Below are positions 50,146-59,943 of a stretch of DNA of 64,000 nt, piece by piece. The position numbers and the translations under genes were made by a program. Under the pieces are notes generated by a model. It searched no databases and was not told the DNA's origin. It saw only the letters and a program-made list of their open reading frames with translations. The stretch is from contig SXOD01000009.1 of assembly GCA_005776885.1 (NCBI GenBank), forward strand, positions 1-64,000. The letters are read 5' to 3'. Origin of the DNA: Planctomycetia bacterium (GTDB taxonomy: Bacteria; Planctomycetota; Phycisphaerae; Phycisphaerales; SM1A02). Numbering within the stretch: the stretch's first letter is position 1; the number at the start of each line of letters is the position of its first letter.

Positions 50146-51609
50146 CTAGAGCCCCAAGGCGTCGATCGCTGGCCCCAAATGCCTCTCGTATCGGCGCCAG
50201 CGCTCCACGCTGGAGGTGTACATCTTTTGGTTCACTTGATCGAACGAGATCGTGGCGGCCACCCGGTCGCTCGTGTGGAACTCCAGGCAGCGCGGCTCCC
50301 AGGGGACACCCAGATAGTTCAGAAGCCGGCGAGTCTCCGACTCCTGGTTGGCGACCAGCTGCTCGTAATGGAGTTCCAACGGCGCGGTCTCCAGATTTTC
50401 CATCCAGAAGTCCTGCAGTTCGCGGCGGATCTTCCAGACCTTGGCCAGCGTGGTGAGGTCGCTGGTGTAGGCGTGGCCGAGGCAGGCCAGGTGTGTCGTG
50501 TAGCACGAGACAATGTTGTCCAGGGCGTTCCGGTGCAACATGATGGATCGAGCCCCCGGGAGGGTGACGGCGAGAAATCCCATCTGATAGACCAGCAGGA
50601 GTGACTTGTCGGTGACTCGCGCCTTCCCGTCCCCCAGGGCGCCGACGGCTTTGGCATACATGGCCTGGAGTCGGTCCGCGTCCCGCTCCTGCATGTCTGC
50701 GATGCAGTGCGGCCACGGCAGAAACGAGTCCGTCATCTTGGAGAGCCGCCTCTGCATGAGGGCGGCCGCCGACAACTCGCCCGCGTTGGCGACGTCGGGG
50801 TGCATGGACAGGATCTGTTCCAGGAGCGATGTTCCGCTTCGGGGCATCCCCACGACGAACACGGCCTTTTCATAGCGGGTCGAGGCGTGTGCCCACTGCG
50901 ACAATGCCTCTCGGTTCATCACTTCCTTCAGGGCGTCGACATCGGCACGGTGCTTCTCCGCGGAGATCCGTCGAGGAAGGACGGCATGAGCGGCGGCAGC
51001 GGCGGCCCAGGCACCGTCAAAATCCTTCTGTTTCTCGCGGGACTTGCACAACTGAAACCAGGCGTACGCCTTGGCATTTGGGGTGGTGGTAGGGGAATCG
51101 ATGACACTTCGAAGCGCCACCTCGGCCTGGTCGTAGCGCTTGGCGGCCACCAGCGTCGTTCCCATCACCACACCCCACTCGTCCGGGTCCCGGGCACCCG
51201 GGTCGACGGCATTGAGGGCCTCGATGCACTCGTCATACCGGTTGTTCTTGAGATGGACCTGGGCCACCTGCATGCGGGGGAAGGGATGCGAGGGGCTGAC
51301 GGCCTGGAGATGGCGAGCAATGTCGATCGCGCGTTCGCTCTCGCCAAGAGAGAGGAGATTCAGCGACATCTGTGCCATGATCTCGGGATTGCCTGGGCTC
51401 AGCGCCAGCGCCCGGTCGAGATGTTCCTGGGCTTCCACGAAGTCCCGGCACTCAATGCACACTCTGGCCACTTCAAGAATCGCCGCAAAATCCCGCGGCT
51501 TCTCCTCCAGATTGTCCTGCGCCTTTTCCAGCGCCAGCTCCACCATCCCCCGTTCAAGCAATGATTGGATCGACGGCGCACCGCCGTCCTGCGGTGTGCG
51601 CTGGACCAT
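50146..51609 (-). CDS. TPR-sulfotransferase fusion protein
   Basis: The 487-aa protein has an N-terminal tetratricopeptide array (about residues 10-220; for example EAQEHLDRALALSPGNPEIMAQM). The sulfotransferase domain opens with FVVGMPRSGTSLLEQILSMHP, the 5'-phosphosulfate-binding loop, near residue 246. LPGARSIMLHRNALDNIVSCY supplies the 3'-phosphate contact (R...S/N) and LHYEQLVANQESETRRLLNYLGV closes the fold. It would transfer sulfate from PAPS to a sugar, lipid or protein; TPR forms are common in planctomycetes and proteobacteria. No signal peptide is seen. It is transcribed divergently from the trigger-factor-like gene with overlapping 5' ORF extensions. Confidence 0.9.
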   Translation of the reverse strand: MVQRTPQDGGAPSIQSLLERGMVELALEKAQDNLEEKPRDFAAILEVARVCIECRDFVEAQEHLDRALALSPGNPEIMAQMSLNLLSLGESERAIDIARHLQAVSPSHPFPRMQVAQVHLKNNRYDECIEALNAVDPGARDPDEWGVVMGTTLVAAKRYDQAEVALRSVIDSPTTTPNAKAYAWFQLCKSREKQKDFDGAWAAAAAAHAVLPRRISAEKHRADVDALKEVMNREALSQWAHASTRYEKAVFVVGMPRSGTSLLEQILSMHPDVANAGELSAAALMQRRLSKMTDSFLPWPHCIADMQERDADRLQAMYAKAVGALGDGKARVTDKSLLLVYQMGFLAVTLPGARSIMLHRNALDNIVSCYTTHLACLGHAYTSDLTTLAKVWKIRRELQDFWMENLETAPLELHYEQLVANQESETRRLLNYLGVPWEPRCLEFHTSDRVAATISFDQVNQKMYTSSVERWRRYERHLGPAIDALGL

Positions 51610-51662
51610 GCATCAAGTATAGAAGGAGCAATCCCTCCTCTCGTCGCGATAGCATCGCTCGC

Positions 51663-52979
51663 GTGTCCACGACAGAGCAGCCAATCGACCCCGCCGAGTG
51701 TCACCTTGCCTTCGCGCCAGCCTCGCCAGTGCACGGCGCCTTGACGGCGCGAGTGCCGCCGAGCCTGGTCCGGCGCTTTCGCAAGAAGATGCGGCGCACT
51801 GGGGCGGAGGCTGAACTGGCCGAGGTGAAGGTGGCCTTGCTGCGGTTCCTTTGCGCTGCGGGCGCGGAGCAATTCAAGTTCCGGATGGTGACTCCTCCGA
51901 TGGTCCGGAAGGGCGCCAAGGAACCTCGGCTCAGCCTTGATCAGGACTTTGTCCTGGATGTGGAGATCGACACCGCCGCCCCGATCACGCTTCCGGACAC
52001 CTCGGGCGTGGTCCTCCTCCAGCCTGAGTCTCCCGTCACGGATGCGCTGATCGATGCGGAGATGAGCAACCAGTGCATTCAGGCCGGGCAACGGAGCATT
52101 GGGACTGTCGTGTCGGCCCCCTGCGAGTGCGTGGCGCGTGTCGAAATGCGCCTGGCGCCGGACGAAAACCCGTTTTACGCGGCGGACAAGGCGACGCTGC
52201 TCGTTCCAAGCCACGAAGCGCCGCTTCTGTTGGGTGGCGTGGCATTCCCTGGTGGCACCCGCGTGCTCAGCGGAGTCGCGGCAGGATCGTCCGCCACTCT
52301 CGAGGCGGCATTCCCGGCGGATCATTCAAGCGCATTGCTTCGCGGCCGCCCCGTCTCAGTGTCGATCGCCGTGGAGAGCGTCCAGACGATTCGGCCCGCC
52401 ACCGTGGAGGAGGTCCTGAAACAGTATGGATCGACGACGGAAGCTCGACTCCGAACGCAGATCAAGTTTGCGCTGGAGCAGCGCCGGGTCCAGTCCATCC
52501 GGGCGACGCTTCGAGAGCAGATGGAACGCGCCTTGCCGGGTCTGTGCCCGATCGACCGCCCCGAGTGCCGAATTCGGCTGATCGCGGCTCGCGCCGAGGC
52601 TGAGTTCCGCGGCCTGGCCAAGGCGCGCGGCTGGAGCGATGATCGGACCCGCGAGGAGCTGGAAGCCCACAAGGAAAGCGCCCTGGCCGTGGCCGTTCGT
52701 CAGGCGCGCCTTCGTGTCATCCTGCAGTCGATCCCCCTCGCCTCCAGCCAGGTGGACATCAACGAGACCACGCTCACCGACCGGATTGCGGGGCTCGCGG
52801 CTGAGCGAGGTGTGCGTCCGGAGGAGTATCGAAGCGCAATGGTCAAGTCTGGGAGGTTTGATGAGTTTGTCTCCGATGTGACCGCCGAGTCGCTCCTGGA
52901 CGCGATGGTCCGCAGCGCGACCATCAAGAAGGTTCCCGAGGATGAATGGCGCGCGGCGATGGAGGCCCAGCGCGCGTGA
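51663..52979 (+). CDS. Trigger-factor-like protein (divergent)
   Basis: The 438-aa product fits the three-part trigger factor plan, although each part is degenerate. The N-terminal ribosome-binding domain (residues 1-110) keeps a basic helix (RVPPSLVRRFRKKMRRTG) but not the usual FRxGK loop. The middle region (LLLGGVAFPGGTRVLSGVAAGSSATLEAAFP) follows the FKBP-like pattern. The C-terminal arms (VDINETTLTDRIAGLAAERGVRPEEYRSAMVKSGRFDEFVSDV) are the clearest part. Trigger factor chaperones nascent chains and isomerises prolines. Here the gene is the first of an operon with ASPIC and TPR proteins, so a specialised chaperone for export cannot be excluded. GTG at 51663 is used as start. Confidence 0.72.
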   Translation: MSTTEQPIDPAECHLAFAPASPVHGALTARVPPSLVRRFRKKMRRTGAEAELAEVKVALLRFLCAAGAEQFKFRMVTPPMVRKGAKEPRLSLDQDFVLDVEIDTAAPITLPDTSGVVLLQPESPVTDALIDAEMSNQCIQAGQRSIGTVVSAPCECVARVEMRLAPDENPFYAADKATLLVPSHEAPLLLGGVAFPGGTRVLSGVAAGSSATLEAAFPADHSSALLRGRPVSVSIAVESVQTIRPATVEEVLKQYGSTTEARLRTQIKFALEQRRVQSIRATLREQMERALPGLCPIDRPECRIRLIAARAEAEFRGLAKARGWSDDRTREELEAHKESALAVAVRQARLRVILQSIPLASSQVDINETTLTDRIAGLAAERGVRPEEYRSAMVKSGRFDEFVSDVTAESLLDAMVRSATIKKVPEDEWRAAMEAQRA

Positions 52980-54664
52980 TTGCCGCCGCCGCTGCCATGG
53001 CACTCGGGCTGGCAGCGATAGGTGCGGCCCAGTCCGGGCCTGAGCCGGGCAACGCGCCCGCGTGGCTTCGCCTCGTTCCACCGGGCGAGAGCGGCGTGGC
53101 GTTCACGCATCGCTCTGGCCATGTCGATGGCAAGTACCCGATCGCCGAGGAAGTGGCCGGTGGTGTGGCGCTGGTCGACTATGACGGCGACGGCGACTTG
53201 GACCTCTTCTTTGGCCAGGCGGGGGTGCTGCCCGCCGCACGGGGCGTTGCCACCGCCGACGCTTCCGCCCGGAGCGCGCTCTACCGAAATGACGGCGGTT
53301 GGCGCTTTGTCGATGTCAGCGCGGCGGCACTCCCCGCGATCTCGGCCTACACGGTCGCCGTGACGGCGGGCGACTTCGATGCTGACGGCGATGATGACCT
53401 GTACCTGAGCAACATCGGGCCTGACATCCTGCTTCGCAATGATGCGGGACGATTTGCGGATGCCACGACCGCCGTAGGCCTGGGCGACCCGGGATTTTCC
53501 GCAAGTGCCGCATTCGCCGACATTGACGGGGACCGAGACCTGGACCTCTTCGTGACGCGGTACCTGGACTGGGGCCCCGAGATCGAGAAGGCATGCACTG
53601 GCCCCGGCGGCTTGCTGGACTACTGCTCCCCCGCTTCGATCAACGCGCCAGTTCGCGACCTGCTCTATCGAAACAACGGCGACGGGACGTTCGGGGAGGT
53701 TGGTGTTGCGACTGGCATCGGCGAGGCCAAGGGCACCGGCCTGGGTGTCGTCGCGCTGGACTGGAACGCGGACGGCCACGCGGATTTTTTTGTGGCCAAC
53801 GATGGAATGCCAAACCGCCTCTGGACTTGGACCGCCACTGGCGATGGTTTCAAGTACGAAGACGCCGCACCCAGGCTTGGATGCGCGATTGACCTCACTG
53901 GCGTGATGAAGGCCGGGATGGGGATCGCCGTGAGCGACCTGGACGCGAATGGTCGCGAGGATCTCATTGTCACCAACATGGAGAAGCAGTCGGACTCCGT
54001 GTACTTGAACATGGAGCGGTACTTCCAGGATGCCACGGCGAGGCTGGGCCTGAGTGCCGCCACCCGGGAGCGAACTCGCTGGGGAATCCTGCTCCTGGAC
54101 TTGGACCTGGATGGTGACGACGACCTGTTCGAGGCGTGCGGCCGGGTGAGCCTCAAGCGCGATGCGCCCGCCGACATTCACCCGCTTGCCGAGCCGGACG
54201 CCGTGTTCGAGCGGGGCGCAAGTGGGAAGTTCAGCCGCTTGGACTGGGGCGTGGACCTCACCGGCACGGCCATCCAGTCGGGTCGAGGAGCCGCGGCCGG
54301 CGACCTGGACGGCGACGGCGACCTGGACATCGTGGTGGGCAACATGGACGGACCCGCGATGCTTCTGCGCAATGAGGCCCCCCGCCGCGGCCACTGGATC
54401 GGCCTTGACCTGCGGGATGAACGGGGTGTGCGTGCCGTGGGAGCCACGGCGACGGTCACGGCCGGGTCGCTCACGCAGCGCGACACCGTTCGCAATGGAA
54501 GCGGTTACGCATCCTCGAGCGATCCTCGCCTCCATTTCGGCCTCGGGCACGCCGCCGCGGCGGATTCGATTGAGATCCGCTGGCCTGATGGGACCACTTC
54601 GACCGCAGGACCGCTTGAGGGAGATCGATGGCACACGATTAGGAAGGGATCGACGGGATCATGA
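52976..54664 (+). CDS. Secreted FG-GAP/ASPIC-UnbV (CRTAC1-like) protein
   Basis: This 562-aa exported protein is the second ASPIC protein of the window. The GTG at 52976 overlaps the upstream stop (GTGA) and gives a clean signal peptide (VIAAAAAMALGLAAIGAAQ). FG-GAP calcium loops follow: DYDGDGDLDLFFG, DFDADGDDDLYLSNIG, DIDGDRDLDLFVTRYLDW, DWNADGHADFFVANDG, DLDANGREDLIVTNME and DLDGDGDLDIVVGNMDG. The C-terminal UnbV domain has GHWIGLDLRDERG and HFGLGHAAAADSIEIRWPDG. The following TPR lipoprotein starts within its stop (ATGA). The pairing ASPIC-TPR is recurrent in planctomycetes and suggests a surface complex. Confidence 0.9.
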   Translation: MIAAAAAMALGLAAIGAAQSGPEPGNAPAWLRLVPPGESGVAFTHRSGHVDGKYPIAEEVAGGVALVDYDGDGDLDLFFGQAGVLPAARGVATADASARSALYRNDGGWRFVDVSAAALPAISAYTVAVTAGDFDADGDDDLYLSNIGPDILLRNDAGRFADATTAVGLGDPGFSASAAFADIDGDRDLDLFVTRYLDWGPEIEKACTGPGGLLDYCSPASINAPVRDLLYRNNGDGTFGEVGVATGIGEAKGTGLGVVALDWNADGHADFFVANDGMPNRLWTWTATGDGFKYEDAAPRLGCAIDLTGVMKAGMGIAVSDLDANGREDLIVTNMEKQSDSVYLNMERYFQDATARLGLSAATRERTRWGILLLDLDLDGDDDLFEACGRVSLKRDAPADIHPLAEPDAVFERGASGKFSRLDWGVDLTGTAIQSGRGAAAGDLDGDGDLDIVVGNMDGPAMLLRNEAPRRGHWIGLDLRDERGVRAVGATATVTAGSLTQRDTVRNGSGYASSSDPRLHFGLGHAAAADSIEIRWPDGTTSTAGPLEGDRWHTIRKGSTGS

Positions 54665-56139
54665 AGTGTGGCGCGATGATCATGACGACGCTTTCGCTCG
54701 GTGGCGCACTGATGGGGATTCCCGGCTGTGGCGACGATGGCGCGTCGACCGCCGCGCCGCAGCTTCAGGCGCCCGCCCAGGTCAGCGCGCACACTCCGGA
54801 CATCGTCCCCGGCCCCGTCGACCCTGCGGCGCTGGACCCAGCGGTTCGTGCGCACCTGGAAGGGTTGAAGTCGGCCGTCAGCGCGGACGCGACCAATGGC
54901 GCTTCATGGCTTGCCTATGCCGACGCCCTGCTCGCGCACAGCGAGCCAGCCGCTGCCGCCCTGGCCTACCAAGGCGCGATTGCCACTCTCGCACCCAGTG
55001 ATGAGTCGATGGAACGGGCGGAGTACCTGCACGCGGTGGCGTTGGATGAGTCGACGCAGAGCGCGGCAGCACTTCAGGCGCTCTCCTCACTGGCGACGCG
55101 ATCGAAGCAGCCTCATGTGCACTGGAGGCTGGCGCTCCTTCTGGCTTCGGATGGGCAGCTGGATGCGGCCCTGACCGCCGCCGGCCGCGCCGTCGCGCTG
55201 AACCCCCGCGACATGCAATCGCGCGCCGCGGTCGCCCAAGTGGCCAGCGAAGCGGGAGATTGGGTGACTGCGGAAGAGGCCGCACGAGTCGGGCTGCGCA
55301 TGAACCCGCGCAACGGGCACCTTTATGGCCTTTTGGCCGCGGCGCTTCGCGCGCAAGGCAAGCCCGACGAAGCGGCTCGCTTCGTGGGTGTGGGTCGATT
55401 CACCCGCGCGGACTGGCTTGACCCGTGGCTGCGCGACCTGCGCAACCTTCGACTGGGTGAAGCCGCGGCGCAGGATCGGTTCTACGCCGCGCTTGGAGCT
55501 GGGCGACTGGAAGAGGCGCGCGCCGCCCTCACTGCCGTTGAGGCGTCACCCGCCGCAGCACCTTCGCGGATCGCGCTCATGCGGGCGCAGGTCGCCGTTG
55601 CTGCCGGCGATGTGGTGTTGGCCGCGGCCGCTGTCGATTCCGCAGCGGAGCTGGGGGCGACCTCCTGCGAAGTGGCGCTCGTCCGCGCCAGCATCGACGC
55701 CAAGAAGGCGATCGGCCCTGCCGCGCTGGATGGCATCGTGCGAATGCTCAAGGCGTCTCCCTGCGATGGCGACAATGAGAGCGCCCGTCTGGAACTCATC
55801 GGCAACCTCAAGCTGGTGCAGCGGGAGTTCCCTGAAGGCGTGGACGCACTCCTCGCCGCCGACCGCGCGCGCCAGGCGGGCATCACGCCAACGCTGAAGC
55901 GTGCCGCGTCGACCTTGGAGAAGGAGAAGGAATACATGCAGGCCGCCCGGCTGGCGCACCGTTTCTACGAAGCCGAGCCGCTGAATCCAGAGGCATGCTT
56001 CCTGCTCACGGTCATCGCACTGCGGTCAGGCGACATCGAAGGCGCGCGGCGATGGGGTGCCGAGTTGGCGGCGCTGGACCCCAACAACCCGACCACAAAG
56101 CAGTTGCTCACGGACATCGAGGCCGCGGCGAGCAAGTGA
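54661..56139 (+). CDS. TPR-repeat lipoprotein
   Basis: The 492-aa protein has a lipobox (GALMGIPGCGDD) and about ten tetratricopeptide-like helical pairs, for example LAYADALLAHSEPAAAALAYQGA, LLLASDGQLDAALTAAGRAVALNPRD, EAARVGLRMNPRNGHLYGLLA and AARLAHRFYEAEPLNPEACFLL. It is a predicted protein-binding scaffold tethered to a membrane, co-translated with the ASPIC protein upstream. It ends the three-gene operon and converges on the MuiA-like gene after 18 bases. No catalytic site is seen. Confidence 0.87.
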   Translation: MKCGAMIMTTLSLGGALMGIPGCGDDGASTAAPQLQAPAQVSAHTPDIVPGPVDPAALDPAVRAHLEGLKSAVSADATNGASWLAYADALLAHSEPAAAALAYQGAIATLAPSDESMERAEYLHAVALDESTQSAAALQALSSLATRSKQPHVHWRLALLLASDGQLDAALTAAGRAVALNPRDMQSRAAVAQVASEAGDWVTAEEAARVGLRMNPRNGHLYGLLAAALRAQGKPDEAARFVGVGRFTRADWLDPWLRDLRNLRLGEAAAQDRFYAALGAGRLEEARAALTAVEASPAAAPSRIALMRAQVAVAAGDVVLAAAAVDSAAELGATSCEVALVRASIDAKKAIGPAALDGIVRMLKASPCDGDNESARLELIGNLKLVQREFPEGVDALLAADRARQAGITPTLKRAASTLEKEKEYMQAARLAHRFYEAEPLNPEACFLLTVIALRSGDIEGARRWGAELAALDPNNPTTKQLLTDIEAAASK

Positions 56140-56157
56140 TGGTTCCCGCAGCGGCCA

Positions 56158-57945
56158 CTACTCCGGGATCGGCGTCGTCTGCACCTTCTCGCCACGCGAC
56201 ACATCCACGCCCCAGGTGAGCGCTGACTTGGCAGGACCGTCTTTCCCCGCGGCAGCGAGCGGCAGCACCCACTTGAGGATGCCCTGCTTCTTGGCCAGGT
56301 CGGCGTACTCGGCGTCGGTCGCGAGCGATGCGGAGGCGTCCACCAACTTCACCTTGATCTCGTCGTTGCGCGAGACGGGCATCCGGTCCCAGAGTTCCAG
56401 GGTCACCGGGTTGGCGCTGGCGTTCTGGAGATCGACCCGGTAGCGGATCTTTGTCTCCTTCGTGCCGCCAAAGAGGCCCGAAGTCTCGGTCTTGTTGCTG
56501 ACGACGGTTCGCTTGGCGGTGACATTGGGGTCAATGCCGAAGTAGACCTCGAACTCCGCGCCCGATGGCACTTCGACCATCGCCGTGGGGCCGATGAAGT
56601 CGCCGTCCAGGAAGATTCGGGCCTCGCCGGCGAGCAGGAGATAGCTGCTGGCGTTCTTGGCGTCGCCGCGCAGGTAGACGCCCTCCGCCACGACTGGCTG
56701 CGCCGCATGCACGAATGTCGGCTGGCAGTCGATCGTTGCAATGCGAGTCTTCTGGCTGGAGTCCCCGTCGCTTGGGACCGTGACGGCGCGCGGAAGCGCA
56801 AACGTCACGGCGGTGCCGCTGGAGTCCACGGCGGCGGCGCTGCTGGCGCGCCCGAGCGCCTTCTTGCGGATGGCGAGCGCCTTGGACTTCTCGGCCAGGT
56901 TGGGGTCACCGAAACTCCCCCCTTCACGGCCGGCACTCTTGTCCTCCATCTCCGCGGGCGCCATCGGTGCGGCGTCGAGGACCATCTCGGCGGCGACCAT
57001 CCCTCGCATCGGTGGCGGCGGGACATAGACATCCACGGAGACCGGCGTGACGACCGGCGGGTTGGCGGCGGTCGACGGCTGCGCCGTGGAGAGCGTCATC
57101 GCCACCTTGTCCCACGGTTCGCCCGTCGCCTGCACGATGACGGCGTCGTACTCCAGCGTGATGGCACCAGGCACGCGGTTGGCTCGAATGGCGTAGGTCG
57201 GAACCCATGAGGCATCGTTGACCAGATGCTCAAGCGACACGGAGACTTCTGCCTGCTCCAGGACCACGAGGCTCACCACGGCCAATCGCTCCACGAACTG
57301 GCCGCCGCCCATTGCGTTCATCTTGCGGCGAACTGCGGAGAGGGCTTCATTCGCCGCCTTGACATCCAGTTCATTCTGTTGGAGCTGCTGGAAGATCGTC
57401 CCGCGTGCCACGGCGACAAACTCCAGCTGCTTGGTGGCGGCCTCGATGTCGAACGCGGCCTTCCCGGCGTCGTCGGATTTCCCCTGCGCACTCTCGGCAA
57501 GCAATCGATCCAAGTACTTGCTGCCAAACTCGATGCCGGCGCGGGTGGAGTTGAGCCCACGGATCTTGGCCTCGATCCCGTCCGCCTCCTTCTCGAGCGC
57601 CTCCCACTCGGGACTCCCCACGCGAGAGGCCGACGGCACTTCCTTGAACTGGACATCGATCAGCCGGCCACCCGTCACCCGCGCTTGGAGCGAGTCCGGC
57701 TCGAGTGAGTCCGGCAGGCCGGCGAACTCGACTTGGTAGTAGTCGGGCGCAAGTGCCAAGTCAGCGGTGCGAGTCACCTGCGCGCGTCCCTGATAGAGCA
57801 CGACGGCGTCGACGGGCTCCGTCACGCGGTGGATGGATGGCTCACCCAAGTCGTCCTGGGCAAGCGCGGCTCCGGTCCACACGAGGACCGAGCTCAGGCA
57901 CAACCCGATGATGTCAGTGGAAGCGTGGAGCGTGATGTTTGACAT
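56158..57945 (-). CDS. Mucoidy inhibitor MuiA-like secreted protein (DUF4139 family)
   Basis: From the ATG at 57945 the 595-aa exported protein has a signal peptide. The N-terminal DUF4140-like strand set (VTEPVDAVVLYQGRAQVTRTADLAL, YYQVEFAGLPDSLEPDSLQARV) is followed by a coiled-coil helical hairpin (about residues 105-205). The DUF4139 beta domain follows: ASWVPTYAIRANRVPGAITLEYDAVIVQATGEPWDKVAMTLSTAQP, DGDFIGPTAMVEVPSGAEFEVYFGIDPNV and NASANPVTLELWDRMPVSRNDEIKVKL. Family members occur in many Gram-negative bacteria; the name stems from an effect on exopolysaccharide, and the biochemical role is unknown. It is divergent from the asparagine synthase gene, with starts 42 bases apart. Confidence 0.88.
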   Translation of the reverse strand: MSNITLHASTDIIGLCLSSVLVWTGAALAQDDLGEPSIHRVTEPVDAVVLYQGRAQVTRTADLALAPDYYQVEFAGLPDSLEPDSLQARVTGGRLIDVQFKEVPSASRVGSPEWEALEKEADGIEAKIRGLNSTRAGIEFGSKYLDRLLAESAQGKSDDAGKAAFDIEAATKQLEFVAVARGTIFQQLQQNELDVKAANEALSAVRRKMNAMGGGQFVERLAVVSLVVLEQAEVSVSLEHLVNDASWVPTYAIRANRVPGAITLEYDAVIVQATGEPWDKVAMTLSTAQPSTAANPPVVTPVSVDVYVPPPPMRGMVAAEMVLDAAPMAPAEMEDKSAGREGGSFGDPNLAEKSKALAIRKKALGRASSAAAVDSSGTAVTFALPRAVTVPSDGDSSQKTRIATIDCQPTFVHAAQPVVAEGVYLRGDAKNASSYLLLAGEARIFLDGDFIGPTAMVEVPSGAEFEVYFGIDPNVTAKRTVVSNKTETSGLFGGTKETKIRYRVDLQNASANPVTLELWDRMPVSRNDEIKVKLVDASASLATDAEYADLAKKQGILKWVLPLAAAGKDGPAKSALTWGVDVSRGEKVQTTPIPE

Positions 57946-57987
57946 GGCGGGATGGTAGTCCTGCATCCTGCGGCGTACGCTCCATCC

Positions 57988-59943
57988 GTGTGCGGCATCG
58001 CAGGCCTCCTTGTCTCACCGGGTGCCCATCGCGAGTGGGAACCGCTGCTTTCCCGCATGGCGCGTGGGCTGGCGCACCGTGGGCCGGACGAGCAGCGCAC
58101 ATGGCACGATGCGGCAGTTGGGGTGGGATTCGCGTTTCGCCGGCTGCGGGTGGTGGACCTGAGCGAGGCCGCCGCGCAGCCGATGCATTCGCGGTCGGGT
58201 CGCTACACAATCGTCCTCAACGGCGAGATCTACAACTTTCGCGAGTGGCGAGATGAGTTGCTGCGCGCTGGAGCGCAGTTTCGCGGCCACGGCGATGTGG
58301 AGACATTCCTTGAGCTGATCGACCAGCGCGGTCTGGACGAGGCGCTCTCGCGGTGCGTCGGCATGTTCGGTTTCGCGTTGCTTGACCGGGAGCGCCGTGT
58401 CGTGTCGCTCGTCCGAGACCGTCTGGGAGTGAAGCCGCTGGCGTGGTCGCGACTGCGGGACGGCTCGATCGCCTTTGCCAGCGAACTGCGTGCGCTTTGC
58501 ACTCTGCCGGGATTTGACGACTCGCTGGACGATGCGTCGGTCACCGCGTTCCTGCGATTCGGCTGCATCCCAGCACCGCGGACGACCTACGCCGCCACGC
58601 ACAAGTTGATGCCGGGTGAGGTCGTTGATGTGTCGATGGGTGGCGAGGTGCAGGCACGTCGATGGTGGACGCCGCTCGCGGCTTTCTCGACGATCTCAAC
58701 GCCGCTTTCATTCAAGGATGCCGTGGACCGGGTGGATCACGCGCTCGCCGCGGCGACCAGGGACCGACTCCTGGCCGATGTCCCGCTGGGCGCGTGGCTC
58801 TCCGGCGGCGTTGACAGCCCACTGGTCTGCGCGATGGCCGCTGACCGCCTTGGCGCGCCGCTGCGCACCTTCACCGCGGCAATCGATGGCGGCGGGTACG
58901 ACGAATCGGCGCGCGCAATGGCGATCGCCTCCCACCTCGGGACGGAGCACACTTCGTTCACGGTGACCGGACTTGATGCGCTCTCGCTCGCGCGCGACCT
59001 CCCCTCGCTGCTGGACGAGCCCTTCGGCGATTCCAGCACCATTCCAACACTCTTGCTGGCTCGCGCCACTCGACCCCATGCGACCGTCGTGCTCTCCGGC
59101 GACGGCGGCGACGAACTCTTCGCAGGGTACGAGCGGCAGGCGTGGTACGCGCGACTCTCACGCTGGTGCGGATGGATGCCCCACGCTGCGCGCACGATGC
59201 TGGCCGCGATGGCGTCGGCGGGCTCTGTCCCCCCGCTCTCGTGGGCAGCGACACCATTCATGGGTCTTGTGCCGGGCGAGCGTCGAAGCAGCCGTGCAGG
59301 CGATCGACTGGCGATCCTGGCCGCCGCGCTGCGCCAGCCGCGGTGGGATCAGGTCCCGGTCATGCTGGCGCAGACCGCTCTCGACCCTGCTTCGCTCCTG
59401 ACGCAGCCACGGTCGTGGCATCCGGAGACAGCAGAGTTGCTGTCGCTCCGCTCAATAGCGCACCTCTCGCCGCTGCGCCGGGCGCTCCTGTGCGACCTCA
59501 CGCTTGGCCTCCCCAACGACCTCCTCACCAAGGTGGACTGGGCGTCGATGCAGTGTGGGCTGGAGGTTCGATCGCCGCTGCTGGACCATCGACTCTACGA
59601 GTTGTCCGCATCGCTCCAGCAGCAGGCGCTCCTGCACGGGGGCCAATCGAAGGCGATCCTCCGCCGCCTGCTCGGTCGAATCGTCCCACCCGCGCTCATC
59701 GACCCCCGCAAGCGCGGATTTGGCGTGCCCTTGGCGGCGTGGCTGCGCGGGGACCTGCGCCAGTGGATGGACGAGACGCTCGGCGATTCCAGCCTTCGAG
59801 CGGCGCCCATGCTCCGCGCCGAGGCCGTGCAGTCGCTCTGGCGTGCCCATCTCGACCGACGAACCGACGCTCACGCCACGCTCTGGAACGCGGCGGTCTT
59901 GGTGCGATGGCTGGCGGCGCAGGGACATTCGCGCTTGGATTGA
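57988..59943 (+). CDS. asnB: Glutamine-hydrolysing asparagine synthase (AsnB-type amidotransferase)
   Basis: This enzyme would transfer ammonia from glutamine to an acyl-AMP such as aspartyl-AMP. I choose the GTG at 57988 because it places the nucleophile Cys at position 2 (VCGIAGLL), as the Ntn-type glutaminase needs; the ORF opening at 57952 would bury it. Further glutaminase landmarks are HRGPDEQ and VLNGEIYNF. The synthetase half has the ATP loop LSGGVDSPLVC (about residue 271), SFTVTGLDAL, LSGDGGDELFAGYERQ and LTKVDWASMQCGLEVRSPLLDH. At 651 aa it is full length. Related amidotransferases also serve in surface polysaccharide and exosortase-linked clusters, so the acceptor may not be free aspartate. 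Its TGA lies inside palindrome copy B. Confidence 0.9.
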   Translation: MCGIAGLLVSPGAHREWEPLLSRMARGLAHRGPDEQRTWHDAAVGVGFAFRRLRVVDLSEAAAQPMHSRSGRYTIVLNGEIYNFREWRDELLRAGAQFRGHGDVETFLELIDQRGLDEALSRCVGMFGFALLDRERRVVSLVRDRLGVKPLAWSRLRDGSIAFASELRALCTLPGFDDSLDDASVTAFLRFGCIPAPRTTYAATHKLMPGEVVDVSMGGEVQARRWWTPLAAFSTISTPLSFKDAVDRVDHALAAATRDRLLADVPLGAWLSGGVDSPLVCAMAADRLGAPLRTFTAAIDGGGYDESARAMAIASHLGTEHTSFTVTGLDALSLARDLPSLLDEPFGDSSTIPTLLLARATRPHATVVLSGDGGDELFAGYERQAWYARLSRWCGWMPHAARTMLAAMASAGSVPPLSWAATPFMGLVPGERRSSRAGDRLAILAAALRQPRWDQVPVMLAQTALDPASLLTQPRSWHPETAELLSLRSIAHLSPLRRALLCDLTLGLPNDLLTKVDWASMQCGLEVRSPLLDHRLYELSASLQQQALLHGGQSKAILRRLLGRIVPPALIDPRKRGFGVPLAAWLRGDLRQWMDETLGDSSLRAAPMLRAEAVQSLWRAHLDRRTDAHATLWNAAVLVRWLAAQGHSRLD

